Below are positions 43,969-52,722 of a stretch of DNA of 64,000 bases, piece after piece. Source of the DNA: Vibrio navarrensis (lineage in GTDB: Bacteria; Pseudomonadota; Gammaproteobacteria; Enterobacterales; Vibrionaceae); contig NZ_CP065218.1 of assembly GCF_015767675.1 (NCBI RefSeq), positions 496,001 through 560,000 of the forward strand, in the 5' to 3' direction. A model generated the notes under the pieces. That model did no database searches. It saw nothing but the letters and a program-made list of their open reading frames with translations, and was not told the DNA's origin. A program made the position numbers and the translations under genes. The stretch's first letter is position 1. Each line of letters begins with the position of its first letter.

Positions 43969-44493
43969 ATGGAAATTATTTTGCTGGGGATTGAGACCGT
44001 GGATGTGGAACAATGTTGGTTGCGCTACCTCAAAGCGCAAGAGCTGATGGAACAAGGCCACTGGCCGGAAGCGCACCATTTGTTTAACGATGTGCTTTCA
44101 CATCTGCCTATGCATATTCAATCTGCAACCGAGGCCTGTTCACTCAAGCCCTGCCAGTTTGCCTGCCTGCTCAGCGGGCTGCGGGACGCCAGCATCGCGC
44201 AATCTGAAATTTATAACCGCATGGGGTTGCATCACGATGCTTTCAGCACTCTCAATCAAACCTATGCGTTGTTTCAGTTTCTCGCTTTGGAATCGGGCGA
44301 GTTGATCGACCGTTTACGCTCCACTCTAGTTCAGCATACCGACGCGCTGCTCTCCTACATGGCCGCTTTCTGCCGTGCACAGCGCAACGCGCACTGGATG
44401 CTGGAGTTGGAACATGTCAGCCGCGCTCATGCCCAGTTTTCGGCGCTCCATCATTACTCAGGGGCTGCTCAAGTGGCCAGAGTGCTCAATTAA
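43969..44493 (+). CDS. Unknown 174-residue protein, first gene of a Fur-type unit
   Basis: I do not recognise this protein. It is hydrophilic, probably cytoplasmic and all-helical, with a TPR-like pattern (CWLRYLKAQELMEQGHWPEAHHLFNDVLSHL, IYNRMGLHHDAFSTLNQTYALFQFLAL) and several His and Cys residues (EACSLKPCQFACLL). There is no signal peptide. The ATG at 43969 lies only 7 bp from the Fur-like site and has no ribosome-binding site; a GTG at 43999 (VDVEQCWLRY), preceded by GGGGATTGAG, is a better-placed start. It lies 14 bp upstream of a double-ATPase ABC gene and is surely cotranscribed with it. A role in iron or haem supply is suggested only by the operator and partner. Confidence 0.6.
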   Translation: MEIILLGIETVDVEQCWLRYLKAQELMEQGHWPEAHHLFNDVLSHLPMHIQSATEACSLKPCQFACLLSGLRDASIAQSEIYNRMGLHHDAFSTLNQTYALFQFLALESGELIDRLRSTLVQHTDALLSYMAAFCRAQRNAHWMLELEHVSRAHAQFSALHHYSGAAQVARVLN

Positions 44494-44507
44494 GACAAGG
44501 AATTTCA

Positions 44508-46139
44508 ATGTCATCGCAACCCATTCTCACGGTAGAGAATCTCTCCGTCAGCTTTACCACCAACGACGGTATCGTGGATGCAGTAAAAAAAGTTACTTTC
44601 CAGCTCAACGCAGGGGAAACGCTGTCGATTGTCGGCGAATCTGGTTCAGGAAAATCGGTCTCTTCCAGCGCCTTAATGAAGCTGTTGCCTAACAACGCCA
44701 TCATCCATCCAGACTCTTTGATTGTTTTTGAAGGTCAATCGATCTTAGAAAAAAGCGAAAAAGAGATGCGCGCCATTCGCGGCGATCGCATCGGCATGAT
44801 TTTCCAAGAGCCGATGACTTCGCTCAACCCTTATTTGCGCGTCGGCATTCAAGTCGCCGAAGCGATCATGTGCCATCGCGCCGTTTCGCCCAAGCAAGCC
44901 AAACAGAGAGTACTGGAACTGTTTAATCTGGTGCATTTGCCTAACCCACAGCAAGCGTATAAGAAGTTTCCCCACGAATTTTCTGGTGGTCAATTGCAGC
45001 GTATTATGATCGCCATGGCACTGATCAACGAACCCGATATTTTGATTGCCGATGAACCCACCACGGCGCTGGATGTGACGGTACAGGCGGAAGTGCTGCA
45101 ACTTATCAAAGAGATCCAAGCCAAAATGGGCATGGCGATATTATTCATCACCCACGATCTTGGTGTAGTGAAACACTTTGCTGACCGCGTACTGGTGATG
45201 TGCAAAGGTGAAGTGGTGGAACAAGGTGAGACGGCGACGCTGTTTGAAAATCCGCAACACGATTACACCAAGATGCTGATCAACGCTATCCCTAAAGGCA
45301 GCAAAATCGCGCTGGATGAGCGAGCGCCCATGCTACTCAAAGCCGAAGATATTCGAGTGCAGTTTCTCACCAAACCTCACTTCATCCCTAGCCGCTGTGA
45401 GTATTTTGAGGCAGTCAAAGGCATTTCGCTGCAACTCAAACGCGGTGAAACCTTGGGGATTGTTGGCGAGTCAGGTTCGGGAAAATCGACCTTAGGCCGC
45501 GCTTTGATTGGCCTACTGCCTTGCACTGGACACATTGAATTTCAGGGTAACGATCTCCATCAGATAAGCGCCAAGCAACGTTTTGAGCTGAAGAAAGAGA
45601 TGCAAATGGTGTTTCAAGATCCCTACGGATCGTTATCACCACGCATGACGGTGGGCGAGATCATCACCGAAGCGCTCACCGTACATCGTCCCCAAATGAG
45701 CAAAGCCGAGCGGATGCAACGAGCCCGTGAAGCGCTCAAAGAGGTACGCTTGGAGCCAAACGCGATTAACCGCTACCCGCACGAGTTCTCTGGTGGTCAG
45801 CGTCAGCGCATTGCCATTGCCCGCGCCTTGATCCTTGAACCGTCGTTTATTTTGCTCGATGAACCGACCTCAGCACTCGATCGCTCGGTGCAGTTAACCG
45901 TGATTGATCTGCTCAAAGATTTGCAGCAAAAACACAATATCGGTTATCTGTTTATCAGCCACGATCTGTCGGTAGTTAAAGCGCTTTCAGATCGCGTGTT
46001 GGTGATGCAAAAAGGCGAAGTGATGGAACAAGGAAGTGCCGAGGCGATTTTCCATCATCCACAAAGCGATTACACCAAGAAGCTGATCAGCGCCTCATTT
46101 GATCTCGATAGCCAACTCAAGGTGGAGGAAGTGGCCTAG
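44508..46139 (+). CDS. Double-domain peptide-type ABC ATPase (YejF-like), without cognate permease
   Basis: A 543-residue cytoplasmic ATPase with two oligopeptide-type ABC domains. Domain 1: Walker A GESGSGKSVSS, IFQEPMTSLNPYLRV, signature FSGGQLQR, Walker B LIADEPTTALD. Domain 2: Walker A GESGSGKSTLG, VFQDPYGSLSPRM, signature FSGGQRQR, Walker B ILLDEPTSALD. This is the YejF layout (microcin C/peptide importer) and also that of fused DppD-DppF. No permease or binding-protein genes are adjacent, so it must serve a transporter elsewhere or have another role. The Fur-like box upstream suggests iron control; Dpp systems can carry haem in E. coli, which makes haem or siderophore supply possible. 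A strong terminator follows. Confidence 0.88.
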   Translation: MSSQPILTVENLSVSFTTNDGIVDAVKKVTFQLNAGETLSIVGESGSGKSVSSSALMKLLPNNAIIHPDSLIVFEGQSILEKSEKEMRAIRGDRIGMIFQEPMTSLNPYLRVGIQVAEAIMCHRAVSPKQAKQRVLELFNLVHLPNPQQAYKKFPHEFSGGQLQRIMIAMALINEPDILIADEPTTALDVTVQAEVLQLIKEIQAKMGMAILFITHDLGVVKHFADRVLVMCKGEVVEQGETATLFENPQHDYTKMLINAIPKGSKIALDERAPMLLKAEDIRVQFLTKPHFIPSRCEYFEAVKGISLQLKRGETLGIVGESGSGKSTLGRALIGLLPCTGHIEFQGNDLHQISAKQRFELKKEMQMVFQDPYGSLSPRMTVGEIITEALTVHRPQMSKAERMQRAREALKEVRLEPNAINRYPHEFSGGQRQRIAIARALILEPSFILLDEPTSALDRSVQLTVIDLLKDLQQKHNIGYLFISHDLSVVKALSDRVLVMQKGEVMEQGSAEAIFHHPQSDYTKKLISASFDLDSQLKVEEVA

Positions 46140-46306
46140 CGTCATCTGTTTGTCGTAATTACACGCTAGTCTTCAAAACAGCAGAATAAATAACAACGTC
46201 AGTCATCGTTACAACAAGCAAAAAACAGAAGTATTAAAAAGTAGGTATAGCTACCTTCGGCATGGCCGCCGACCCGTCAGTTGTCTCAGGCTTCACAGAC
46301 GCTGAC

Positions 46307-46336
46307 AAAAATGCCGCGACACTGTCGCGGCATTTT
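46307..46336. terminator. Bidirectional terminator, ABC ATPase / prolyl oligopeptidase
   Basis: AAAATGCCGCGAC-ACT-GTCGCGGCATTTT, a perfect 13-bp stem including flanking A/T tracts, between convergent genes. Confidence 0.9.
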
Positions 46337-46351
46337 CACTTTCTCGCGGGT

Positions 46352-48397
46352 TTAAGCTGGGCTTAACTCTCGGATCCCCATGTTGAACAGAGTGAAGGCG
46401 TATAGGTCTGTCGACAGATCGATCATCTTACTCATTGGCATTCCCGCACCATGTCCCGCATTGACATCAATACGGATCAGAACAGGATTCTCTCCCGCCT
46501 GCTTTTGCTGTAGTTGGGCGATAAACTTGTAGGAGTGGGCAGGCACAACGCGATCATCGTGATCAGCGGTGGTCACCAAAGTCGCTGGGTAATGCACGCC
46601 CTCTCGCACATTGTGCACCGGTGAGTACCCCAGCAGATAGCGGAACATCTCTTCACTTTGCGCCGAAGTACCGTAGTCATATTTCCAACCTTCACCAGCA
46701 GTAAAGGTGTGATAGCGCAACATATCCAACACCCCCACCGCAGGCAGTGCGACTTTAAACAGCTCGGGCCTCTGCGTCATACACGCGCCGACCAACAAGC
46801 CACCGTTGGAGCCGCCGCGAATTGCTAAGTGCTCACTGTCAGTGTACTGCTGTTCAATCAAGTATTCGGCCGCAGCGATGAAGTCATCAAACACGTTTTG
46901 CTTTTGCATTTGCGTGCCGGCGTTGTGCCACGCTTTACCATATTCACCGCCGCCACGTAAGTTGGCCACCGCGTACACGCCGCCCAGTTCCAGCCAGCTT
47001 GCCACCATACCGGAAAACGCAGGCGTGAGGCTGACATCAAAACCACCGTAACCATAAAGGATGGTCGGGTTTTTCCCGTTGAGCTGAATATCTTTTTTGT
47101 AAGAGATAATCATCGGGATCAAGGTGCCATCTTTTGAGGGGTAGAACACCTGCTCAGAAACAAAATCCTCGCGCTTAAATGGCGCGCTCGATTCGCGATA
47201 CACCACCGATTCACCACTGTGTACATCCAAGGCAAAAATGGTCGGCGGCGTCACGTAGTTGGTGAAGGTGTAATAGAGCGTTGATTGCGACTTTTTCCCT
47301 TCCAGACCGCTCGCGCTGCCTTGTCCGGGTAACTGAATTTCTCGGATCAGCTCGCCTTGGTAGCTGTACTGCACCACTTTCGACAGCACATCGACCATGT
47401 AAGTGGCAAACAGATAGCCACCCGCCGCTACCACCTCTAAAGGCTGCTCTTGCTCGGCGATCACATCGCGCCACTCGCCACTGGCAATATCCACGCTGAC
47501 CACTTTGCCGTTAGGGGCATGCAAATTGGTGTAGAGGATAAAATGGCTGTCGGTTGCGTCGAGCAGCTCGGTGTCCGAGTCAACATGCTCCAGCAGCGTG
47601 AAGACTTGGCGCTCCTCGCTGTGCAGATCGACATAAAACAGTCGGTTACCTGAGGTCGACTCATGGCCGCTAATCAGCAAATAGCGATCATTGTCTGTCG
47701 TTTGAGCATAGACATAGCGATGCACTTCGCCCTCATTTTCACCGAACACCAACACATCTTCTGATTGCGGGGTGCCGAGCTGATGATAATAGAGCTTGTG
47801 CTGCTCAGTGCGCGCCGAGAGCTCACTGCCTTGCGGCTTGTCATAGCGAGAATAGTAGAAACCTTGGCTACCGAGCCACGCCACGCCGGTAAATTTCACA
47901 TCGACAATTTCTGGTTCAATCTGCTCACCGGTTTGTGTGTTGAGCACAAAGATCTTGCGCCAGTCACTGCCCCCTTCAGAAATGGTGTACGCCACCAGCG
48001 AATCATCTTTAGAAAAATAGACCTGATCTAGCGAAGTGGTGCCATCGGGTGAAAAGCGGTTTGGATCGAGAAATACCTGCGCCTCGCCTTGGTCGCCTTT
48101 GCTGCGATACAACACGCTTTGGTTTTGCAGGCCATCGTTTTTATAGAAGTAGGTATACTCGCCGCGTACAAACGGTTGAGAGTATTTGGCGTAATTTTGG
48201 CTGGCCGCGATTCGTTCACGCAGCGCATGGCGAAACGGGATTTGCGCTAAGTAATCGAAGGTCACGGCATTTTGTCCATCCACCCATTGCGCGGTTTCCT
48301 CGCTGCGATCGTCTTCCAACCAGCGATAAGGATCGGCGACTGGATGGCCAAAATAGTGTTCGATAAGCTCTTGTTTTCGTGTGTTTATATATTGCAT
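46352..48397 (-). CDS. Prolyl oligopeptidase (S9A)
   Basis: A 681-residue cytoplasmic serine peptidase that cuts short peptides after proline. There is no signal peptide ([20 protein letters not shown]). The N-terminus has the family signature [11 protein letters not shown], followed by a seven-bladed propeller (about 70-400) and the hydrolase domain. The nucleophile is in [13 protein letters not shown], the Asp in [13 protein letters not shown] and the His in [24 protein letters not shown] is a further marker. It differs from ptrB at 10006-12012 in lacking an export signal, so the two act in different compartments. Stands alone between a terminator and a LysR gene. Confidence 0.92.
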   Translation of the reverse strand: MQYINTRKQELIEHYFGHPVADPYRWLEDDRSEETAQWVDGQNAVTFDYLAQIPFRHALRERIAASQNYAKYSQPFVRGEYTYFYKNDGLQNQSVLYRSKGDQGEAQVFLDPNRFSPDGTTSLDQVYFSKDDSLVAYTISEGGSDWRKIFVLNTQTGEQIEPEIVDVKFTGVAWLGSQGFYYSRYDKPQGSELSARTEQHKLYYHQLGTPQSEDVLVFGENEGEVHRYVYAQTTDNDRYLLISGHESTSGNRLFYVDLHSEERQVFTLLEHVDSDTELLDATDSHFILYTNLHAPNGKVVSVDIASGEWRDVIAEQEQPLEVVAAGGYLFATYMVDVLSKVVQYSYQGELIREIQLPGQGSASGLEGKKSQSTLYYTFTNYVTPPTIFALDVHSGESVVYRESSAPFKREDFVSEQVFYPSKDGTLIPMIISYKKDIQLNGKNPTILYGYGGFDVSLTPAFSGMVASWLELGGVYAVANLRGGGEYGKAWHNAGTQMQKQNVFDDFIAAAEYLIEQQYTDSEHLAIRGGSNGGLLVGACMTQRPELFKVALPAVGVLDMLRYHTFTAGEGWKYDYGTSAQSEEMFRYLLGYSPVHNVREGVHYPATLVTTADHDDRVVPAHSYKFIAQLQQKQAGENPVLIRIDVNAGHGAGMPMSKMIDLSTDLYAFTLFNMGIRELSPA

Positions 48398-48475
48398 AAC
48401 GTCCCTGTGGTCTTTCTATGCTTGGATTGAAAGGAATCGCCTGCCATCGGCTATTCCTTGCTAATAAGAATAATT

Positions 48476-48496
48476 TCACCCCTTAATTCGGGGTGA
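48476..48496 (-). terminator. Hairpin downstream of the lactate LysR gene
   Basis: TCACCCC-N7-GGGGTGA, 60 bp past the stop of the leftward LysR gene. The following AAATTATTCTT is a weak T-tract, so termination is only possible. Confidence 0.4.
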
Positions 48497-48556
48497 GAGG
48501 CGGCTTTTTCAAGGTTAAATTGGCAACAATCCTCGAAATGCAGAATAGATCGCAGT

Positions 48557-49456
48557 TCAGAAATAGTGCGAAATGGTGAGATAGCGCGCGCGAATATGTT
48601 CAATTAACAAGCGCACTTTGTTTGGTGGTTGACGCGTAAATGGATAGACGGCGTAGATGCCGAGCTTTTTACCAACCTGCTCTGGAAAAATATCCACCAG
48701 CTGGCCGTTGCGAAAATCGTGGTAGACCAAACAACGTGGCACATAAGCGATACCGTGGCCACCGAGCGCCGCTTTGCGCAGTGCGGTGGCGTTGTCGGTA
48801 GAAAAGCAGCCAGAGACTTTGACAATGTAGTTACCTTTGTTGCCTTTAAACTCCCAATCTGACGCGCCCGTGGTTTGATAGGCGTATTGCAGACAGTTGT
48901 GGTTGGTCAAATCATCCGGTTTGATCGGTTTACCATGCTTGGCGATGTACGAGGGTGAGGCGCACACCACCCACTGTGAGTCGAGAATGTGACGCGCGAT
49001 CAGACTGGAATCTTCCAAATAGCCAGTGCGGATCACCAGATCGTATCCTCCAGAAATTAGGTCAACAAAGCGGTTGTCCAGCGACATATCAACGGTTAGC
49101 CCCGGATGCAGGTTGCAAAACTCAGCCACCGCGTCGGCTAAAATCAGATCGCCCGAGATGGTCGGCACCGACATTTTGATGTGGCCGCTGACGTTTTCGC
49201 CGAAACCGGAAATCGCGTCCATCGCTTCCATCGTGGCTTGCTTCACATTTTTAGCACTGTGTAACAACGCCTTGCCTGCTTCGGTTAACGTCAACTTTCG
49301 CGTGGTTCGATACAATAGCTGCACGCCTATCTCTTCTTCCAGTCTGGCAATTCTTTTACTAACTACTGAATTTGTAAGGCCATTTTCTTCCGCCACCTTA
49401 CTAAAATTGCCCTGTTCTACCACTTGGCAAAACAAAATTAGGTCATCTGCTCGCAT
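48557..49456 (-). CDS. LysR-family regulator of the lactate operon
   Basis: A 299-residue LysR-type regulator, divergent from lldP. N-terminal winged HTH (MRADDLILFCQVVEQGNFSK, LTNSVVSKRIARLEEEIGVQLL) and an effector domain (GHIKMSVPTISGDLILADAV, GYDLVIRTGYLEDSSLIAR, GHGIAYVPRCLVY). The position 172 bp from lldP-lldD-dld makes it the likely regulator of L- and D-lactate use; in E. coli that job belongs to the GntR-family LldR, so the regulator class differs. A perfect palindrome 18 bp upstream of its start (49474-49498) is its likely operator, placed for autoregulation. Confidence 0.9.
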   Translation of the reverse strand: MRADDLILFCQVVEQGNFSKVAEENGLTNSVVSKRIARLEEEIGVQLLYRTTRKLTLTEAGKALLHSAKNVKQATMEAMDAISGFGENVSGHIKMSVPTISGDLILADAVAEFCNLHPGLTVDMSLDNRFVDLISGGYDLVIRTGYLEDSSLIARHILDSQWVVCASPSYIAKHGKPIKPDDLTNHNCLQYAYQTTGASDWEFKGNKGNYIVKVSGCFSTDNATALRKAALGGHGIAYVPRCLVYHDFRNGQLVDIFPEQVGKKLGIYAVYPFTRQPPNKVRLLIEHIRARYLTISHYF

Positions 49457-49473
49457 CTTATTATGTGATTTTT

Positions 49474-49498
49474 GGAAATAATGAATTTCATTATTTCC
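49474..49498. promoter_or_regulatory. Perfect 25-bp palindrome between the LysR gene and lldP
   Basis: GGAAATAATGAA-T-TTCATTATTTCC: arms of 12 bp with no mismatch around one central base. It is 18 bp upstream of the LysR ATG and 131 bp upstream of lldP, so it overlaps the LysR promoter or leader. Best read as a regulator dimer site; which regulator binds is inferred. Confidence 0.8.
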
Positions 49499-49628
49499 CT
49501 ATATCAATAAAAAATAAAGGGGTAAATTCACCACAAATTAACAACCCCATTACAAAAACAATAAAGGATTTTCAAGATTTCAGCCGAACTCGCCTGAGAT
49601 TGGAAAGTCAGAGTACGAGGAAGTACCC

Positions 49629-51323
49629 ATGAGTGAAACCATACTTGCCTTGGTGGCCTTTTCGCCGATTGTCGTCGCCGCCATCCTACTTGTTGGCCTT
49701 AACTGGCCAGCCAAAAAAGCCATGCCAGTCGCCTTTGGCCTGACCGTTGTCATTGCCCTATTCTTCTGGGATATGTCCGGCACACGCGTGCTGGCGTCTA
49801 TTGTACAGGGGCTTGGCATCACAGTGTCGGTGCTGTGGATTGTGTTTGGCGCCATTTTCCTGCTCAACACCTTAAAACATACGGGCGCCATCACCACCAT
49901 ACGTAACGGCTTTACCGACATTTCCGCTGACCGGCGCGTCCAAGCCATCATCATCGCTTGGTGTTTTGGCTCTTTCATTGAAGGCGCATCCGGATTCGGC
50001 ACGCCCGCGGCGATCGCAGCTCCGCTGCTGGTCGCGATAGGCTTTCCGGCGCTCGCGGCGGTGTTAATGGGGATGATGATCCAATCGACACCCGTCTCTT
50101 TTGGCGCAGTCGGTACGCCGATCATCGTCGGTGTCAACAAAGGCCTCGATACTCACAACATCACTGAAAGCCTGCTCGCGCACGGTTCAAGCTGGGATAT
50201 TTACTTACAGCAAATCACTTCAAGCGTCGCGCTTATTCACGCCGCCGTTGGCACTGTGATGCCAGTGCTGATGGCGATGATGCTGACCCGCTTTTTTGGC
50301 AAGAATCGCAGTTGGAGCGAAGGCTTGGACATTCTGCCTTTCGCCCTGTTTGCTGGCTTGGCGTTTACCGTGCCTTACGCGCTAACTGGTGTGTTCCTTG
50401 GCCCAGAGTTTCCGTCTCTGATTGGTGGTTTGCTTGGCCTAGCCATTGTGGTAACCGCGGCGAAAAAAGGCTTTTTGGTCCCTAAAAGCCAATGGGATTT
50501 TGAAGCCGAAGAAAAATGGCCAACGGAGTGGTTGGGTTCACTGAAAATCGACCTTGAAGAGGTCAAAGGCAAGCCGATGAGTTTGGCCAAAGCGTGGACA
50601 CCTTACGTGCTACTGGCGGTGATTTTGGTCGCCAGCCGTGTCAGTCCCGATTTCAAAGCGTTGCTCACTGGCATCAGTATTGCGTCCGGCAATATTCTCG
50701 GTGAAACAGGCATCACTACCGCGTTTCAGCCACTCTATCTGCCGGGTGGGATCTTAGTCTTCGTCGCGCTGTTGGCCGTGCTTATCCAATCGGGCAGTGT
50801 CAAACCGATGGCGAAAGCGTTCGGTGAATCAAGCAAAACCTTGGTTGGTGCTGGCTTTGTTCTGGTCTTCACTATCCCGATGGTGCGTATCTTTATCAAC
50901 TCAGGGGTTAACGCTGCGGATTTGGCCAGTATGCCCGTTACGACTGCAAACTTCGCTGCGGACTTAGTCGGCTCGGCGTTTCCGGCACTGAGTGCCACCG
51001 TCGGCGCACTGGGCGCGTTTATCGCCGGCTCCAACACTGTCTCTAACATGATGTTCAGCCAGTTCCAATTTGAAGTGGCGCAAACCCTGACCATTTCCAG
51101 TGCCGTTGTGGTGGCGCTACAAGCGGTGGGCGCTGCCGCCGGCAACATGATCGCCATTCATAACGTGGTCGCTGCGTCTGCGACTGTCGGCCTGCTTGGG
51201 CGTGAAGGTGCGACACTGCGCAAGACCATTATTCCCACGTTCTACTATCTTGTGATGACAGGCATCATAGGTTTGGTGTTGATTTATGGTTTGCAACTGA
51301 CCGACGCCCTGATGATTCCATAA
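49629..51323 (+). CDS. lldP: L-lactate permease LldP
   Basis: Inner-membrane lactate:proton symporter of 564 residues with about 12-14 helices. Family signatures: [39 protein letters not shown] (the conserved [11 protein letters not shown] segment), [13 protein letters not shown] and [21 protein letters not shown]. The ATG follows a GAGGAA site. It is the first gene of the lldP-lldD-dld operon, giving uptake of L- and D-lactate (and probably glycolate) to feed the two dehydrogenases downstream. Confidence 0.95.
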   Translation: MSETILALVAFSPIVVAAILLVGLNWPAKKAMPVAFGLTVVIALFFWDMSGTRVLASIVQGLGITVSVLWIVFGAIFLLNTLKHTGAITTIRNGFTDISADRRVQAIIIAWCFGSFIEGASGFGTPAAIAAPLLVAIGFPALAAVLMGMMIQSTPVSFGAVGTPIIVGVNKGLDTHNITESLLAHGSSWDIYLQQITSSVALIHAAVGTVMPVLMAMMLTRFFGKNRSWSEGLDILPFALFAGLAFTVPYALTGVFLGPEFPSLIGGLLGLAIVVTAAKKGFLVPKSQWDFEAEEKWPTEWLGSLKIDLEEVKGKPMSLAKAWTPYVLLAVILVASRVSPDFKALLTGISIASGNILGETGITTAFQPLYLPGGILVFVALLAVLIQSGSVKPMAKAFGESSKTLVGAGFVLVFTIPMVRIFINSGVNAADLASMPVTTANFAADLVGSAFPALSATVGALGAFIAGSNTVSNMMFSQFQFEVAQTLTISSAVVVALQAVGAAAGNMIAIHNVVAASATVGLLGREGATLRKTIIPTFYYLVMTGIIGLVLIYGLQLTDALMIP

Positions 51324-51346
51324 CCACCATGTCACTGCACGGCATC

Positions 51347-51419
51347 GCGCGCCACATTGATTCGGCGCGCATGCTTGGCAAGCTTACTTCAGATGTCGAC
51401 TGCGACTTGTCGCGCAGTC
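51347..51419 (+). repeat. Two intercistronic hairpins between lldP and lldD
   Basis: GCGCGCC-N10-GGCGCGC (51347-51370) and GACTGCG-N8-CGCAGTC (51398-51419) lie in the 164-bp gap. No T-tracts, so they are probably mRNA-stabilising or processing structures rather than terminators. Confidence 0.5.
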
Positions 51420-51487
51420 AGTGAAAGCGGATTGAGCAGTGTAACACGCTCAAATCGCGCCCTTAGATTGACAGCTAGGAACCCAAT

Positions 51488-52627
51488 ATGATTATTTCTG
51501 CTTCGACCGATTACCGCGCTGCGGCAAAAGCCAAATTGCCTCCCTTTCTTTTCCACTATATTGATGGCGGCTCCTACGACGAGCGCACGCTCAAACGCAA
51601 CACCGATGACCTCGGTGACGTCGCGCTGCGCCAACGCGTGCTGCGTGACATGGCTGATCTCAGCTTAGAAACAGAAATTTTTGGTGAAAAAATGGCGATG
51701 CCTATCGCACTTGCCCCTGTCGGTTTAACTGGCATGTACGCGCGTCGCGGCGAAGTGCAAGCGGCGAAAGCGGCGGAGAAGAAAGGCATTCCGTTTACCA
51801 TGTCGACCGTTTCAGTCTGCCCGATTGAAGAGGTCGCCCCCGCCATTCAACGCCCCATGTGGTTTCAGCTTTACGTGCTCAAAGATCGCGGTTTTATGAA
51901 AAACGTGCTTGAACGCGCCAAAGCAGCAGGCGTGACCACACTAGTGTTCACGGTTGATATGCCGGTACCGGGCGCGCGTTATCGCGACATGCACTCTGGC
52001 ATGAGCGGTCCTAATGCGGCGATGCGTCGCGTGTTTCAGTCGATGCTGCACCCAAGCTGGGCGATGGACGTTGGTTTGCTGGGCAAACCGCACGATCTGG
52101 GCAATATTTCCACCTATCGCGGCACGCCAACTAAGCTGGAAGATTACATCGGTTGGCTAGGCGAAAACTTCGATCCTTCAATCTCGTGGCAAGATCTCGA
52201 GTGGATCCGCGACTTCTGGGATGGGCCGATGGTGATTAAAGGCATCTTAGATCAAGAAGACGCCAAAGACGCGGTTCGTTTTGGCGCTGACGGTATTGTG
52301 GTCTCGAACCACGGTGGCCGCCAGCTGGACGGTGTTTTATCGACCGCCAAAGCGCTGCCAGGGATTGCCGATGCCGTCAAAGGCGACCTGAAAATCTTCG
52401 TCGATTCAGGCATCCGTACTGGCCTAGATGTGGTGCGTATGCTGGCGCTCGGCGCCGATTGCACTTTGCTTGGGCGCTCGTTTGTTTACGCACTGGCGGC
52501 GCAAGGCGGTGCTGGAGTTGAGAACCTGCTGGATCTCTATGCTAAAGAGATGCGCGTTGCGATGACGCTCACAGGGGCGAAGACCATTGGCGATCTTTCG
52601 CGCGATTCTCTGGTAAAAATGCCTTAA
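51488..52627 (+). CDS. lldD: L-lactate dehydrogenase LldD (FMN, quinone-linked)
   Basis: Membrane-associated flavoenzyme that oxidises L-lactate to pyruvate and passes electrons to quinone. The 379 residues match E. coli LldD in length. Alpha-hydroxy-acid oxidase signatures: [68 protein letters not shown] and the active-site [11 protein letters not shown], with its catalytic His and substrate-binding Arg. The start follows AGGA. It lies between lldP and the D-lactate dehydrogenase gene. Confidence 0.96.
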   Translation: MIISASTDYRAAAKAKLPPFLFHYIDGGSYDERTLKRNTDDLGDVALRQRVLRDMADLSLETEIFGEKMAMPIALAPVGLTGMYARRGEVQAAKAAEKKGIPFTMSTVSVCPIEEVAPAIQRPMWFQLYVLKDRGFMKNVLERAKAAGVTTLVFTVDMPVPGARYRDMHSGMSGPNAAMRRVFQSMLHPSWAMDVGLLGKPHDLGNISTYRGTPTKLEDYIGWLGENFDPSISWQDLEWIRDFWDGPMVIKGILDQEDAKDAVRFGADGIVVSNHGGRQLDGVLSTAKALPGIADAVKGDLKIFVDSGIRTGLDVVRMLALGADCTLLGRSFVYALAAQGGAGVENLLDLYAKEMRVAMTLTGAKTIGDLSRDSLVKMP

Positions 52628-52645
52628 GCGATTGATATAAGAAAT

Positions 52646-52672
52646 GGTGCTGGAAAACGTGAGCCCAGCACC
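52646..52672 (+). repeat. Hairpin between lldD and dld
   Basis: GGTGCTGG-N11-CCAGCACC, perfect 8-bp arms, no T-tract. Probably an intercistronic stabiliser or attenuator. Confidence 0.5.
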
Positions 52673-52722
52673 GCAGCCATTTCAAGCATAAAAACACATC
52701 GGCTGCACTGAAGAAGGAAGCA

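Noticed and set aside
49580..50140. Long open frame antisense to lldP
   Set aside because: Composition mirrors lldP codons; no family signature and it would cover the lldP start.
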